From NCBI RefSeq assembly GCF_030408455.1, contig NZ_CP046977.1, positions 2,604,001 through 2,668,000 on the forward strand: DNA of 64,000 nt. Reading direction: 5' to 3'. Shown here piece after piece: positions 39,211 through 47,302 of this stretch (within the stretch, counting starts at the first letter, position 1; the number at the start of each line of letters is the position of its first letter). This DNA is from Corynebacterium atrinae (GTDB lineage: Bacteria; Actinomycetota; Actinomycetes; Mycobacteriales; Mycobacteriaceae). The position numbers and the translations under genes were made by a program. Under the pieces are notes generated by a model. The model worked only from the letters and a program-made list of their open reading frames with translations, had not been told where the DNA came from and made no database searches.

Positions 39211-40706
39211 CCGCGCGCGAGGTCGACGAAACGCGAGTAGTGCAGCTGGTGCGCCACCGTCACAGTGTCGATGGGGCCACCACGGTGCTTGGCCAAGATG
39301 ATGTCCGCCTCGCCCGAGCGCTCGTTTTCCTTATCCTGGGAATCCGGCCGGTAGAGCAACATGACCATGTCAGCATCCTGCTCCAGCGAACCGGACTCAC
39401 GGAGGTCGGCGAGCTGGGGGCGCTTATCGGTGCGGGCTTCCGGTCCACGGTTAAGCTGCGAGATCGCGATGAGGGGGACATCGAGCTCTTTGGCTAGCAG
39501 CTTCAACTGACGGGAGAACTCGGAGACTTCCTGCTGGCGGGACTCGACCTTTTTGCCCGAGCTCATCAGCTGCAGATAGTCGAGGACGATGAGCTGGAGA
39601 TCGTGCTTCTGCTTGAGGCGGCGGGCCTTAGAGCGGATCTCCATCATGGTGAGGTTCGGGGAATCGTCGATGAACAACGGGGCCTCGGCGATCTGCCCGA
39701 CGCGGTTGGCCAGCTTCGTCCACTGGTCATCCGTCATCCGTCCGGCGCGCATGTCGGAAAGTTTGATTTCCGTCTCAGCGGACATGAGGCGCATCACGAT
39801 TTCGGACTTGCTCATTTCCAGGGAAAAGATAGCGGAGGCCTTGCCGTGGCGGATTGAGGCCGAGCGCATGAAGTCCAGAGCAATCGTCGACTTACCCACA
39901 CCAGGTCGTGCGGCGACGATGATCATCTGCCCGCCGTGCAGCCCATTGGTCAGGTTGTCGAGGTCGACGAAGCCGGTCGGAACGCCCTGGGCGAGTCCAC
40001 CCAGGTTGGCGATTTTGTCGAGTTCCTCCATCGTCGGGTCGATGACATCGGCCAGCACGGCGTAGTCTTCGGTCTCTGTGCGTTGGGCGACCGAGAACAC
40101 CTGCTGCTGGGCCATGTCCAGCACAGTGTCCAGCTCCGCACCCTCGGATCCTTCATAGCCCAGCTGCACGACGCGCGTACCGGCGTCCACCAGGCGACGC
40201 AGGACGGCCTTCTCGGCCACGATGTCCGCGTAGTAGCGAGCGTTAGCCGCCGTGGGCACGGAAGACATGAGGGTGATCAAATAGGGCGCCCCGCCGACGC
40301 GCTCAAGATCGTTATGCCGATCGAGGCGGGCTGAGACGATCACCGGGTCGATGTTGATGCCCTCTCCGAAGAGATCAATCATCGCGGAGAAGATCAGCTG
40401 GTGGGCCGGGTGATAGAAGTCCTCGGGGCCCAAGTCCCCGATGATTTCCATCACCGTGTTCGGGCTGACCAGCATGGCGCCTAGGACACCTTGCTCCGCT
40501 TCACGGTCATGCGGAGGTTTGCGGAACTCACTGAAGGCTGCTTGCGCGGCCGCCGCCTTGTCCCGCTGAAGGCGGGGGCGTGACGACGCCTGCCGTACAG
40601 GCAGTGCGTTATCGTCCGGCGGCAGCGGAACCCCAAAATCCTCCGAGGGTTCGGCGGGCGGAACGTAGTCGTCGTCGAAGCTCGCTCCGTTAAATCCCGA
40701 AGTCAT
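39207..40706 (-). CDS. dnaB: Replicative DNA helicase DnaB
   Basis: 499 residues from the ATG at 40704-40706, with GAAGG immediately upstream; a start 27 bases earlier is less likely. A long acidic, disordered N-terminus (1-70) precedes the DnaB N domain (PPHDREAEQGVLGAMLVS). The RecA-like ATPase follows: Walker A ARPGVGKSTIALDFM, LQLIVLDYLQLM as Walker B, and ESGSLEQDADMVMLLYR near the end. No intein is inserted, unlike in some mycobacterial DnaB genes. Downstream of rpsF-ssb-rplI but separated from rplI by about 590 bases. Confidence 0.95.
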   Translation of the reverse strand: MTSGFNGASFDDDYVPPAEPSEDFGVPLPPDDNALPVRQASSRPRLQRDKAAAAQAAFSEFRKPPHDREAEQGVLGAMLVSPNTVMEIIGDLGPEDFYHPAHQLIFSAMIDLFGEGINIDPVIVSARLDRHNDLERVGGAPYLITLMSSVPTAANARYYADIVAEKAVLRRLVDAGTRVVQLGYEGSEGAELDTVLDMAQQQVFSVAQRTETEDYAVLADVIDPTMEELDKIANLGGLAQGVPTGFVDLDNLTNGLHGGQMIIVAARPGVGKSTIALDFMRSASIRHGKASAIFSLEMSKSEIVMRLMSAETEIKLSDMRAGRMTDDQWTKLANRVGQIAEAPLFIDDSPNLTMMEIRSKARRLKQKHDLQLIVLDYLQLMSSGKKVESRQQEVSEFSRQLKLLAKELDVPLIAISQLNRGPEARTDKRPQLADLRESGSLEQDADMVMLLYRPDSQDKENERSGEADIILAKHRGGPIDTVTVAHQLHYSRFVDLARG

Positions 40707-40851
40707 GTCGCCTTCTTTCCTTCCGCTTGTCATCGCGCACTGCCCCCTCGAAGTGTAGTGGGCTGAAGCCTGTCCGGCTCACCCTTCGTGGGGTACCCCC
40801 GACGCGAAACTGCACAGAAATTCTCAAAAATGACGCCCCGAAACGGGCACG

Positions 40852-40860
40852 TTATCCACA
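40852..40860 (+). promoter_or_regulatory. DnaA box 1 (perfect)
   Basis: TTATCCACA. Six bases on lies the inverted near-box TGTGGACAA (40866-40874), giving a facing pair. Confidence 0.6.
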
Positions 40861-40929
40861 GCCCCTGTGGACAACGTTAGGTGAACGGCCCGTTCGTGTC
40901 TCACCTTGTGCGCACACCTGTGGAAAACG

Positions 40930-40938
40930 TGTGGATAA
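40930..40938 (-). promoter_or_regulatory. DnaA box 2 (perfect)
   Basis: TGTGGATAA, preceded in the same orientation by the near-box TGTGGAAAA (40919-40927). Confidence 0.6.
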
Positions 40939-41132
40939 CCGTGAACTATCAACAAACACACATCAGCATAGTCACAGGTCACACCAGTAATCCGGGCTGT
41001 GAAGAACTAGGCCTGGCCAGTGAATAATTGGCTCTACCTGGCCATTTGACAGGTCCGCCTCGGGCCGCTAAACCTCACGCAGACGTAGCTAGCGGTGGTC
41101 CCGGGGGTAGCCGAGAGATGAATCACCACGAG

Positions 41133-41141
41133 TTATCCACA
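41133..41141 (+). promoter_or_regulatory. DnaA box 3 (perfect)
   Basis: TTATCCACA, followed one base later by TTTTCCACC, a weaker copy (41143-41151). Confidence 0.6.
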
Positions 41142-41178
41142 GTTTTCCACCGATGACCGACCCCAGCCTGGGCAGACG

Positions 41179-41231
41179 TACGGCCCCAACCGGGAGAACT
41201 GATGAAACACCAGTCATCCAGTGGGGCCGTA
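41179..41231 (-). terminator. Structured hairpin downstream of rplI
   Basis: TACGGCCCC (41179-41187) pairs perfectly with GGGGCCGTA (41223-41231); an inner stem ACTGATG / CACCAGT surrounds AAA. It lies beyond the rplI stop on the minus strand. No T-run follows, so it may be a processing or regulatory structure rather than a simple terminator. Confidence 0.5.
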
Positions 41232-41296
41232 GGTCCGCTGTTGTCGTTGGGCAGGGCATCCCGGGTAGGGAAACCTGCCGCCGTCAGGCGCGTGTA

Positions 41297-41749
41297 TTAC
41301 GCGCCGACGACCTCAAAGTTGATTTTGCCAGTCACGTCATCGTGGAGCTTGACCTGAACCTGGTAGTTACCGGTCTTCTTCACGAGACCCTTGGGCAGCT
41401 CAATGTTGCGCTTGTCCAAGGTGGGGCCGCCGGCCTTCTTGACGGCATCTGCAATGTCGTCAGCCTTAACGGAGCCGAAGAGCTTGCCACTGTCGGCGGT
41501 GCGGACAGCGACGGAGACGCCAGTGAGGGCCTCCAGCTGCTCGCGGACTGCGCGGGCGTGGTCGAGGTCGCGGATACCGCGAGCCTCCTGGGCACGCTGG
41601 ATGCCCTCGATCTGCTTCTCGGCACCACGGGTGGCCACAATGGCCAGACCGCGGGGAAGCAGGTAGTTGCGTCCGTAGCCGTTCTTGACCTCGACGATGT
41701 CGCCAGCGACTCCGAGGTTTTCAACGGCAGCGGTGAGGATCAGCTTCAT
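41297..41749 (-). CDS. rplI: 50S ribosomal protein L9
   Basis: 150 residues, standard length. The N-terminal 23S-binding domain begins MKLILTAAVENLGVAGDIVE, with NGYGRNYLLPRGLA; a long central helix joins it to the C-terminal domain ending VTGKINFEVVGA. AGGGAGG lies before the ATG. Third gene of rpsF-ssb-rplI. Confidence 0.97.
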   Translation of the reverse strand: MKLILTAAVENLGVAGDIVEVKNGYGRNYLLPRGLAIVATRGAEKQIEGIQRAQEARGIRDLDHARAVREQLEALTGVSVAVRTADSGKLFGSVKADDIADAVKKAGGPTLDKRNIELPKGLVKKTGNYQVQVKLHDDVTGKINFEVVGA

Positions 41750-41834
41750 GATCCCTCCCTTTCGTTGTGTGTCCCGCCGCTACGCACGGAGTGCGGGGCG
41801 GGAAAGTCTGTTGTGGTTGTGAAAATCTGCTCGA

Positions 41835-42446
41835 TCAGAACGGAGGCTCATCATCAGCGGCACCACCGAAGCCACCGGCCGGCGGGGCGGAACCCCACGG
41901 GTCGTTGTTCGGAGTCTGCTGCTGGCCACCAGCACCCTGTTGCGGCTGCTGCGGGGACTGCTGCCCACCGCCGAAGCCACCCTGGGACTGCTGGCCTTGA
42001 TTGCCGCCAAAACCACCACTGTTCTGAGACTGCTGGAATCCTCCGCCGCCACCGCCGCTGAAGTTGCCGCCACCCTCGCGAGGGTTGCGGTTGACTTGAG
42101 CAGAGGCGTACTTGAGGGAAGGGCCGACTTCGTCGACCTCAATCTCATACACAGTGCGGCTTTCGCCATCTTTGTTCTGGAAGGAACGCTGACGGAGGCG
42201 GCCGGTCACGATGACGCGCATGCCCTTCGAGATCGTCTCAGCGACGTTCTCAGCGGCCTGGCGCCACACGTTGCAGGTGAGGAACAGTGCTTCGCCATCT
42301 TCCCACTGGTTCGTCTGAGAGTTGAACCGACGGGGAGTAGAGGCGATACGGAAGTTGGCCACCGCTGCACCCGAGGGGGTGAAACGGAGTTCAGGATCAT
42401 TGACGGCATTGCCGACGATCGTGATGTTGGTATCTCCCTGTGCCAT
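41835..42446 (-). CDS. ssb: Single-stranded DNA-binding protein
   Basis: 203 residues. OB fold over residues 1-115 ([20 protein letters not shown] at the start, [20 protein letters not shown] in the middle). A Gly/Gln-rich disordered linker follows (about 125-190), then the acidic C-terminal tip ADDEPPF that recruits replication and repair partners. AAGG precedes the ATG. Middle gene of rpsF-ssb-rplI, near dnaB. Confidence 0.96.
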   Translation of the reverse strand: MAQGDTNITIVGNAVNDPELRFTPSGAAVANFRIASTPRRFNSQTNQWEDGEALFLTCNVWRQAAENVAETISKGMRVIVTGRLRQRSFQNKDGESRTVYEIEVDEVGPSLKYASAQVNRNPREGGGNFSGGGGGGFQQSQNSGGFGGNQGQQSQGGFGGGQQSPQQPQQGAGGQQQTPNNDPWGSAPPAGGFGGAADDEPPF

Positions 42447-42522
42447 GTGTTCTTACCTTCCTGCTACGCGAGTTCTCGTGACTGTTCTAATGACGTGCCT
42501 GGTTTGGAACTAGTATCCGCTC

Positions 42523-42810
42523 TTAGGCGTCGGCGCGCAGCACCTTGGTGCGCAGGACAGTGTCGTTCAGGTTAAGAACGCGATCGAGTTCAAGAACGGT
42601 CGCGGACTCGCACTCGAGGTCGACGACGGCGTAGATGCCCTCGTCCTTCTTGTTGATCGGGTAAGCAAGACGACGCTTGCCCCACACATCAACCTTCACA
42701 ACCTTGCCGTCTTCCTTGCGGACGATCTCCAGGAACTTATCCAGGGACGGGGCTACAGTGCGCTCATCCTGGCTCGGATCCAGAATGATCATGATTTCGT
42801 AGTGACGCAC
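42523..42810 (-). CDS. rpsF: 30S ribosomal protein S6
   Basis: 95 residues if started at GTG 42808-42810, giving [20 protein letters not shown], the usual S6 N-terminus; an ATG at 42819 directly after GGAGG would add three residues. The conserved [19 protein letters not shown] block is present. First gene of the rpsF-ssb-rplI operon. rpsR is not between ssb and rplI here, as in some actinobacteria. Confidence 0.93.
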   Translation of the reverse strand: MRHYEIMIILDPSQDERTVAPSLDKFLEIVRKEDGKVVKVDVWGKRRLAYPINKKDEGIYAVVDLECESATVLELDRVLNLNDTVLRTKVLRADA

Positions 42811-42850
42811 GGACCTCATCACCTCCTATGGTCTAGTAATTGAATTCGGC

Positions 42851-42896
42851 CACGCCCCTTGTGGGCGTGACAGGAGGGTCTGTTGCGTCAAGCAAC
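42851..42896 (-). promoter_or_regulatory. Paired hairpins before rpsF
   Basis: CACGCCC-CTTGT-GGGCGTG (42851-42869) and GTTGC-GTCAA-GCAAC (42882-42896). They may end transcription of the upstream membrane gene or form a leader for S6 autoregulation. No T-run seen. Confidence 0.4.
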
Positions 42897-42947
42897 CTCA
42901 CCAATGTACCCCACCTGCTGTTAATGCGGAAATCTCCGCCAAACAGA

Positions 42948-43136
42948 TCAGCCAGGTGACGTCGCGTAGAACACCGCCAAGATCACCGGGATGACGGTGA
43001 GGAAGAAGAACGCCCCGATGCCCAAGCCGACGGAGATGCCCACTGGCTTCCGGTAGCTGTAGGCGATGAATGCGCCGGTAACGCAGAGCGCTCCGAGAAC
43101 TATGGAGCTGATGCCCAGGATGGTGATTGTGCTCAT
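42948..43136 (-). CDS. Small membrane protein, 62 residues
   Basis: The ATG at 43134-43136 has GGAAGA eight bases upstream and abuts the stop of the glycosyltransferase gene; an ATG three codons earlier overlaps that gene. Two membrane helices (ILGISSIVLGALCVTGAFIA and IGAFFFLTVIPVILAVFYAT) joined by a short basic loop YSYRKPVG. No family recognised with certainty. Probably co-transcribed with the glycosyltransferase and ponA. Confidence 0.7.
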   Translation of the reverse strand: MSTITILGISSIVLGALCVTGAFIAYSYRKPVGISVGLGIGAFFFLTVIPVILAVFYATSPG

Positions 43137-44533
43137 GAGGTCCATCTTCCCCTATTGGCGACCGGCTCGGGCTCTCGCCCGAGCATCTGCCGGATGACCA
43201 GGACCACCATGACGGTGAGGATGACGAGGCGGGTGATGAGGGCGGCGTCGAGAAGGTCGTGTCGGATGCCGTTGTTTTCTACTCCCAGCATGTGCCACAT
43301 GAGCAGGGGCCACACGAGGGCATCGACGGTCATCCAGGCGGCAAGTAGGCGCCAGCGCGGCAGAGCGAGGACGGCGGGGACGAGCAGCCAGAGGGAGTAC
43401 TGCGGCGACCAGACTTTATTGAAGAGCAAGAACGCGGCGAGGATGAGGAAGATCAGCTCGGCGACGCGGGGGGTGCGCTCAACGCGCCACCCGAAGACTG
43501 CGATGGCCAGGCAGGCCAGCATAAAGAGCGCGAAGCTAACGGCGTTGAGGATCACGGGCGTGGTGCCAGCGGCATCGAATCCGCCCCAGCCGGTGAGGCG
43601 GGAGACGATGGCGTAGATCGTCGTCCATTCCCAGGAGCGCTCGCGGTTGAGGCGGAGGAACTCGTTCCACGCCTCGGGGTAGGCGATCATGATCGGCAAA
43701 TTGAGGACCAGCCACGTGCCCACCGAGGTAGCAAGCATGGAGAGGAAGGGCCGGAATCGGCGGGACCGAACCGCCAACACGAGGTACGCGCCAAGGATGA
43801 ATAGCGGCCACAGCTTCAACGCCGTGCCCACCCCGATGAGCACCCCGGCCCAGCCGTAGCGCCCACGGCTAGCCAGATACACAGCGCCGACCATCGCCGT
43901 GATGGAGGGGATGTCCCAGTTCGTGAACGCGTGGACGATGACCAGCGGGGAAGCGGCGACGAGGACGGTATCCCAGATACGATCACCAGCTAGTGCGGCG
44001 ACGAGGCGGATGGTGAGGACCCACAGCGCCGACATCGCCAGGGCGGTGAGGGCGAAGTACCAGGAGGCGGCGGGGACGGCGCCCGGGAGGGCGTCGATAA
44101 GCGGGTAGCTGAGGCGGGCCAGCCACCCGAGGAAACCCTGAAACAGGCCCGTGAGAACGGGGTACTCCAGGTAACGGGTGAGGCCACCCTCCTGCCAAGA
44201 GAAGGCGTAGGGGAAGCCACCCTGTTCCAGTCCGCGCCCGCTGTAAAGCGGGACGATGTCGTTATAACAGGCGGAGACATATTGGCGGTTGCCGGACCAA
44301 TTCAGCGACGCGGTCCCGTCTTCGCCGACTGTGCCCTGAAGGCAATTCGCCTTGGATAGGAAGCCAAAGGAGAGAAAGACCAGGGCCGTGCAGATGAGTA
44401 CGCGCAGGGGCGTCCACCACCGTTGGCGACCCACCGCCGCGAATCGGCCGACGGGCCCACCGAGGAAGTCGGTGAGCCCGGCGGCCAGCAGCTCGGTCTC
44501 TGCGGGTGAGACCCGCGAGATAGTTCTCTCCAC
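43133..44533 (-). CDS. GT87-family membrane glycosyltransferase (DUF2029)
   Basis: 466 residues, GTG start, about ten membrane helices. Conserved-looking features include an early loop (QYVSACYNDIVPLYSGRGL) and GGFPYAFSWQEGGLTRYLEY, which suit the GT87 family of polyprenyl-phosphate-dependent mannosyltransferases acting on envelope glycans in corynebacteria and mycobacteria. Acceptor unknown. Starts four bases after the class A PBP gene stop, so the two are co-transcribed and probably both act on the envelope. Confidence 0.8.
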   Translation of the reverse strand: MERTISRVSPAETELLAAGLTDFLGGPVGRFAAVGRQRWWTPLRVLICTALVFLSFGFLSKANCLQGTVGEDGTASLNWSGNRQYVSACYNDIVPLYSGRGLEQGGFPYAFSWQEGGLTRYLEYPVLTGLFQGFLGWLARLSYPLIDALPGAVPAASWYFALTALAMSALWVLTIRLVAALAGDRIWDTVLVAASPLVIVHAFTNWDIPSITAMVGAVYLASRGRYGWAGVLIGVGTALKLWPLFILGAYLVLAVRSRRFRPFLSMLATSVGTWLVLNLPIMIAYPEAWNEFLRLNRERSWEWTTIYAIVSRLTGWGGFDAAGTTPVILNAVSFALFMLACLAIAVFGWRVERTPRVAELIFLILAAFLLFNKVWSPQYSLWLLVPAVLALPRWRLLAAWMTVDALVWPLLMWHMLGVENNGIRHDLLDAALITRLVILTVMVVLVIRQMLGREPEPVANRGRWTS

Positions 44534-44537
44534 CGGT

Positions 44538-46688
44538 TTACTGGCGTAAGAGACCCGGAATGACGATGCCCGGCGCGATTTCCAAACCGTCAGTCGGCGG
44601 GGGCGGCAAGGTCGGCAGCTCGGGCAGGCGGATACCCGGCGGAGTCGCCTCCGGGTTTTCCTCCGGAGTCTCGGACGGCGTCTCCTCCTCGGAGGACGGT
44701 GCCTGCGAGGTGCTCGTCGGCGGGATGTAGGGCATCGGCGGCGGGCCGATACCGAAGTTGATGGGCGCCGGATCAGCGAAGTACTTGATTTCCTTGCCCT
44801 CGAGTGCCCCGTCCAGGGTCATCTTCCAGATGCGGGCCGGGGTGTTGGCGCCGTACATGTTGCCGCCCCACTCGTTGAAGATGGCGGAAGTGTTGTCCGC
44901 GGTACCCACCCAGACGGCCGTGGCCAGGTCGGGGGTGGTGCCGATCATCCAGGCATCCTTGTTCAGGCCGGTGTTGCCCAGCTGGGCGGTGCCGGTCTTG
45001 GCCGCCGAGGGGCGCCCACCGGCGAGGTTGCTGCCGTTGGAGTAGGCGGCAATGGGCTGCATCGCGGAGAGCAGGTTATCGGCCACGATCTGGGAGACGC
45101 GGCGCTCGCCGCCTCCGTTCTCATGCTGGTAGAGGACATCGCCGTTGCCGGTCTCGATCCGCTCAACCCAGTGGGTCTCGTGCCAAATTCCTCGGTTGGC
45201 CAGGGTGGCCAGCGCGGTGGCCATGTCGATGGCACGGGACTGGTACTGGCCGAGGATGATGCCCTCGTAGGGCTGGCCGCCGTTCTCCGTCAGCGTCTCC
45301 GGCACGCCCGGGATCGACCGCGCGACGCCCAAGGCGTGGGCCATGTCTGCGGTGTCCTGGGTGGTGTTGGCCAGATCCTGCTGCAGGCGGATGAAGGTGG
45401 TGTTGTAGGAGTGCTTGAGGGCGTCGGCGACAGTGGACGGCGCGGGGGTCGAGCGGTCGAAGTTGTTCACCGTGATGCCACCCGGGATGGCCACGGGGGC
45501 CGCAGAGTACATCGAACTCAGCGGGCGGCCCTGCTGGAGGGCGGCGGCCACGCCGAAGATCTTGAAGGTCGAGCCGGTTTGCAGGCCAGCGTCAGCGTAG
45601 TCCCACCCGGCGGCATCGTCGCCGCCGTAGTAGGAGCGCACGGCACCGGAGCCGGGTTCCACGGAGGCGACCGCGGTGCGGGCATCTTCCTGGAGGCCCG
45701 GCATCTGGGTGGCCACGGCGTTGAGGGTGGCGTTCTGAGCCTGCATGTCGATCGTGGTGGTGATCCGCAGGCCGCGGGTGGTCACGTCTTCCTCGGTGAT
45801 GCCCAGTCGATCAAGCTCGGCCATGACGTGGTTCTTGATCATGCCGTTGGTACCGGTCGCTTCGGTATAGGCGGAGTACTCGGCGGGGTTCCGGGTCTCG
45901 GGGAAGACCATGCCGGCGCGCTGCTCGGCGGGGAGCACACCCATATCAACCATGCCGTCGAGGACGTAGTTCCAGCGGGTCTCAGCGCCCTCCGGGTTGT
46001 TCCACGGATCGAGCTGGCTCGGGAGCTGGATGGTGGCGGCCAACAGCGCGCCTTCCTCCGGGCCTAGCTCGTTGACGGGCTTATTAAAGTAGGCGTGCGA
46101 GGCGGCCTCGACACCGTAGGCGTTACGGCCCAGGTAGACGGTGTTGAGGTACGCGGCGAGGATGTCTTCCTTGCTCCACTCGTTGGTCATCTTGATCGAG
46201 TAGACGAGCTCGCGGGCCTTGCGGACATAGGAGTGATCATTACCCACCAGCGTGTTCTTCACGTACTGCTGGGTGATCGTGGAACCACCACCGGCGGAAT
46301 CGTTGCCGGTCAACTGCCCCATGACCGCGCGGCCGAAGCCGGTGACGGAGAAGCCACTGTTGGTCCAAAACTCGCGGTCTTCGGCGGCGAGGACCGCGTT
46401 CTGGACGGATTCGGGGACGTCGCTAAGCGGCACCTGCCGGCGGTTTCCTTCCGGCGGCACGATGCGAGCCAACTCCGTCTGCCCGTCGGAGGCGTTGATG
46501 GTGGAGACCTGCTTGGAGGTCAGCTCCTCGGGCTGCGGGATGTCATATGTGGTGTAGGCGACGAGAAATACGCCCAGCGGGATGAGGATCATCGCCGCGA
46601 TCATGCCTAGCACCCACTTGAGTACCGTGCGCCCACGCCCGGGGGTGGGCTTGCCGGTGGAGGCTTTGTTCTTCTTCTCTTCAGACAC
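44538..46688 (-). CDS. Class A penicillin-binding protein (transglycosylase/transpeptidase)
   Basis: 716 residues, GTG start. Short cytoplasmic N-terminus, one membrane anchor (about 22-46), then a GT51 glycosyltransferase with AAEDREFWTNSGF, GGSTITQQYVKN and AYLNTVYLGRNAYGVEAAS. The transpeptidase has the active-site Ser in TGSTFKIF, the SYN motif in KHSYNTTF and KTGTAQ. A Pro/Glu/Ser-rich tail of about 70 residues ends it. It polymerises and cross-links peptidoglycan outside the membrane. Corynebacteria have two such enzymes; which one this is cannot be said from sequence alone. Confidence 0.93.
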   Translation of the reverse strand: MSEEKKNKASTGKPTPGRGRTVLKWVLGMIAAMILIPLGVFLVAYTTYDIPQPEELTSKQVSTINASDGQTELARIVPPEGNRRQVPLSDVPESVQNAVLAAEDREFWTNSGFSVTGFGRAVMGQLTGNDSAGGGSTITQQYVKNTLVGNDHSYVRKARELVYSIKMTNEWSKEDILAAYLNTVYLGRNAYGVEAASHAYFNKPVNELGPEEGALLAATIQLPSQLDPWNNPEGAETRWNYVLDGMVDMGVLPAEQRAGMVFPETRNPAEYSAYTEATGTNGMIKNHVMAELDRLGITEEDVTTRGLRITTTIDMQAQNATLNAVATQMPGLQEDARTAVASVEPGSGAVRSYYGGDDAAGWDYADAGLQTGSTFKIFGVAAALQQGRPLSSMYSAAPVAIPGGITVNNFDRSTPAPSTVADALKHSYNTTFIRLQQDLANTTQDTADMAHALGVARSIPGVPETLTENGGQPYEGIILGQYQSRAIDMATALATLANRGIWHETHWVERIETGNGDVLYQHENGGGERRVSQIVADNLLSAMQPIAAYSNGSNLAGGRPSAAKTGTAQLGNTGLNKDAWMIGTTPDLATAVWVGTADNTSAIFNEWGGNMYGANTPARIWKMTLDGALEGKEIKYFADPAPINFGIGPPPMPYIPPTSTSQAPSSEEETPSETPEENPEATPPGIRLPELPTLPPPPTDGLEIAPGIVIPGLLRQ

Positions 46689-46787
46689 CTGTCGTCCCCG
46701 CTATAGCCGATGACACTGTTAACACAGTGAACACTACTTCCTTTAGCCCATCCTGGGGAATCCTTTGCCACTGCAAGGTGTGCCCGC

Positions 46788-47153
46788 TCACGCCCCCGGA
46801 TAAGCCGTGGCGGCGTTGAGGAGATGGTTCCACCGGCAGTCCGGGCAGACTTCGACGGTGTGGACGACTGCTTCGCGGCCCGCGCTGACAATCGCCTCGA
46901 TTTCCTCGCTACTGCGCGCGGTGCCCGACATGCGTCCGAGCTGATCTCCGTGAATCCACAGCACAACGCGTAGATTTTCGCCTTCGCACACGGGGCAGGG
47001 GTATCCGGCGGGTTGGCCATGATAGCGGGCGGCGGTAATGAGGAGGAAGTCAGCGTCGCAGATCTCCTCCCGCGTCACACTGCCGTCTCGCCAGCCTGCC
47101 AGCAGGGAATGACGCTCCCAGCGATGCGACACTTCGTTGCGATACTCAACCAC
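46788..47153 (-). CDS. DUF5318 family protein (zinc-ribbon-like)
   Basis: 121 residues, GTG start. Two CxxC pairs, CPVCEGENLRVVLWIHGD and EVCPDCRWNHL, are spaced to bind one zinc ion. The rest is mixed alpha/beta. This family is actinobacterial, often next to a class A PBP gene as here, with unknown role. About 100 bases separate it from the PBP gene start. Confidence 0.8.
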   Translation of the reverse strand: MVEYRNEVSHRWERHSLLAGWRDGSVTREEICDADFLLITAARYHGQPAGYPCPVCEGENLRVVLWIHGDQLGRMSGTARSSEEIEAIVSAGREAVVHTVEVCPDCRWNHLLNAATAYPGA

Positions 47154-47201
47154 CCAGCCAGGATACCGCCGCCCCCGAAGCCGAGGTACTTGATCGGTAA
47201 G

Positions 47202-47220
47202 GAAGGTTCACCTCACCTAA
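47202..47220. promoter_or_regulatory. DtxR-like site upstream of ino1
   Basis: Minus strand TTAGGTGAGGTGAACCTTC agrees with the DtxR consensus TTAGGTTAGGCTAACCTAA at 14 of 19 positions. It lies 83 bases before the ino1 start. Candidate only. Confidence 0.35.
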
Positions 47221-47302
47221 ATCTGCACTTCAGCACCTTAGGATGAGGCCTCGAGCGCGATCAGCGACCGCTGTCCGCCAGTCTCAAGGAGTGAATTAGT
47301 AA

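Larger units (their letters stand above)
40707..41296. other. 590-base gap with DnaA boxes and a large hairpin
   Basis: No supported gene. It holds three perfect DnaA 9-mers and three near-matches (40852-41151) and a 9-bp-stem hairpin at 41179-41231 beyond rplI. Moderately GC-rich, with no clear AT-rich unwinding element. Confidence 0.7.

Noticed and set aside
38061..39497. A 478-codon frame in another frame of the MFS/dnaB region
   Set aside because: Arg/Pro/His-rich, runs across two genes on opposite strands, no family features.
40707..41296. Chromosomal origin of replication
   Set aside because: DnaA boxes are present but no dnaA, dnaN or AT-rich unwinding region; better read as a secondary DnaA-binding cluster.
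41153..42061. A 302-codon plus-strand frame across rplI and ssb
   Set aside because: Antisense to two ribosomal/replication genes with textbook sequences.
45123..46067. A 314-codon plus-strand frame inside the penicillin-binding protein gene
   Set aside because: Antisense to a gene with all catalytic motifs; Val/Gly/His-rich shadow composition.
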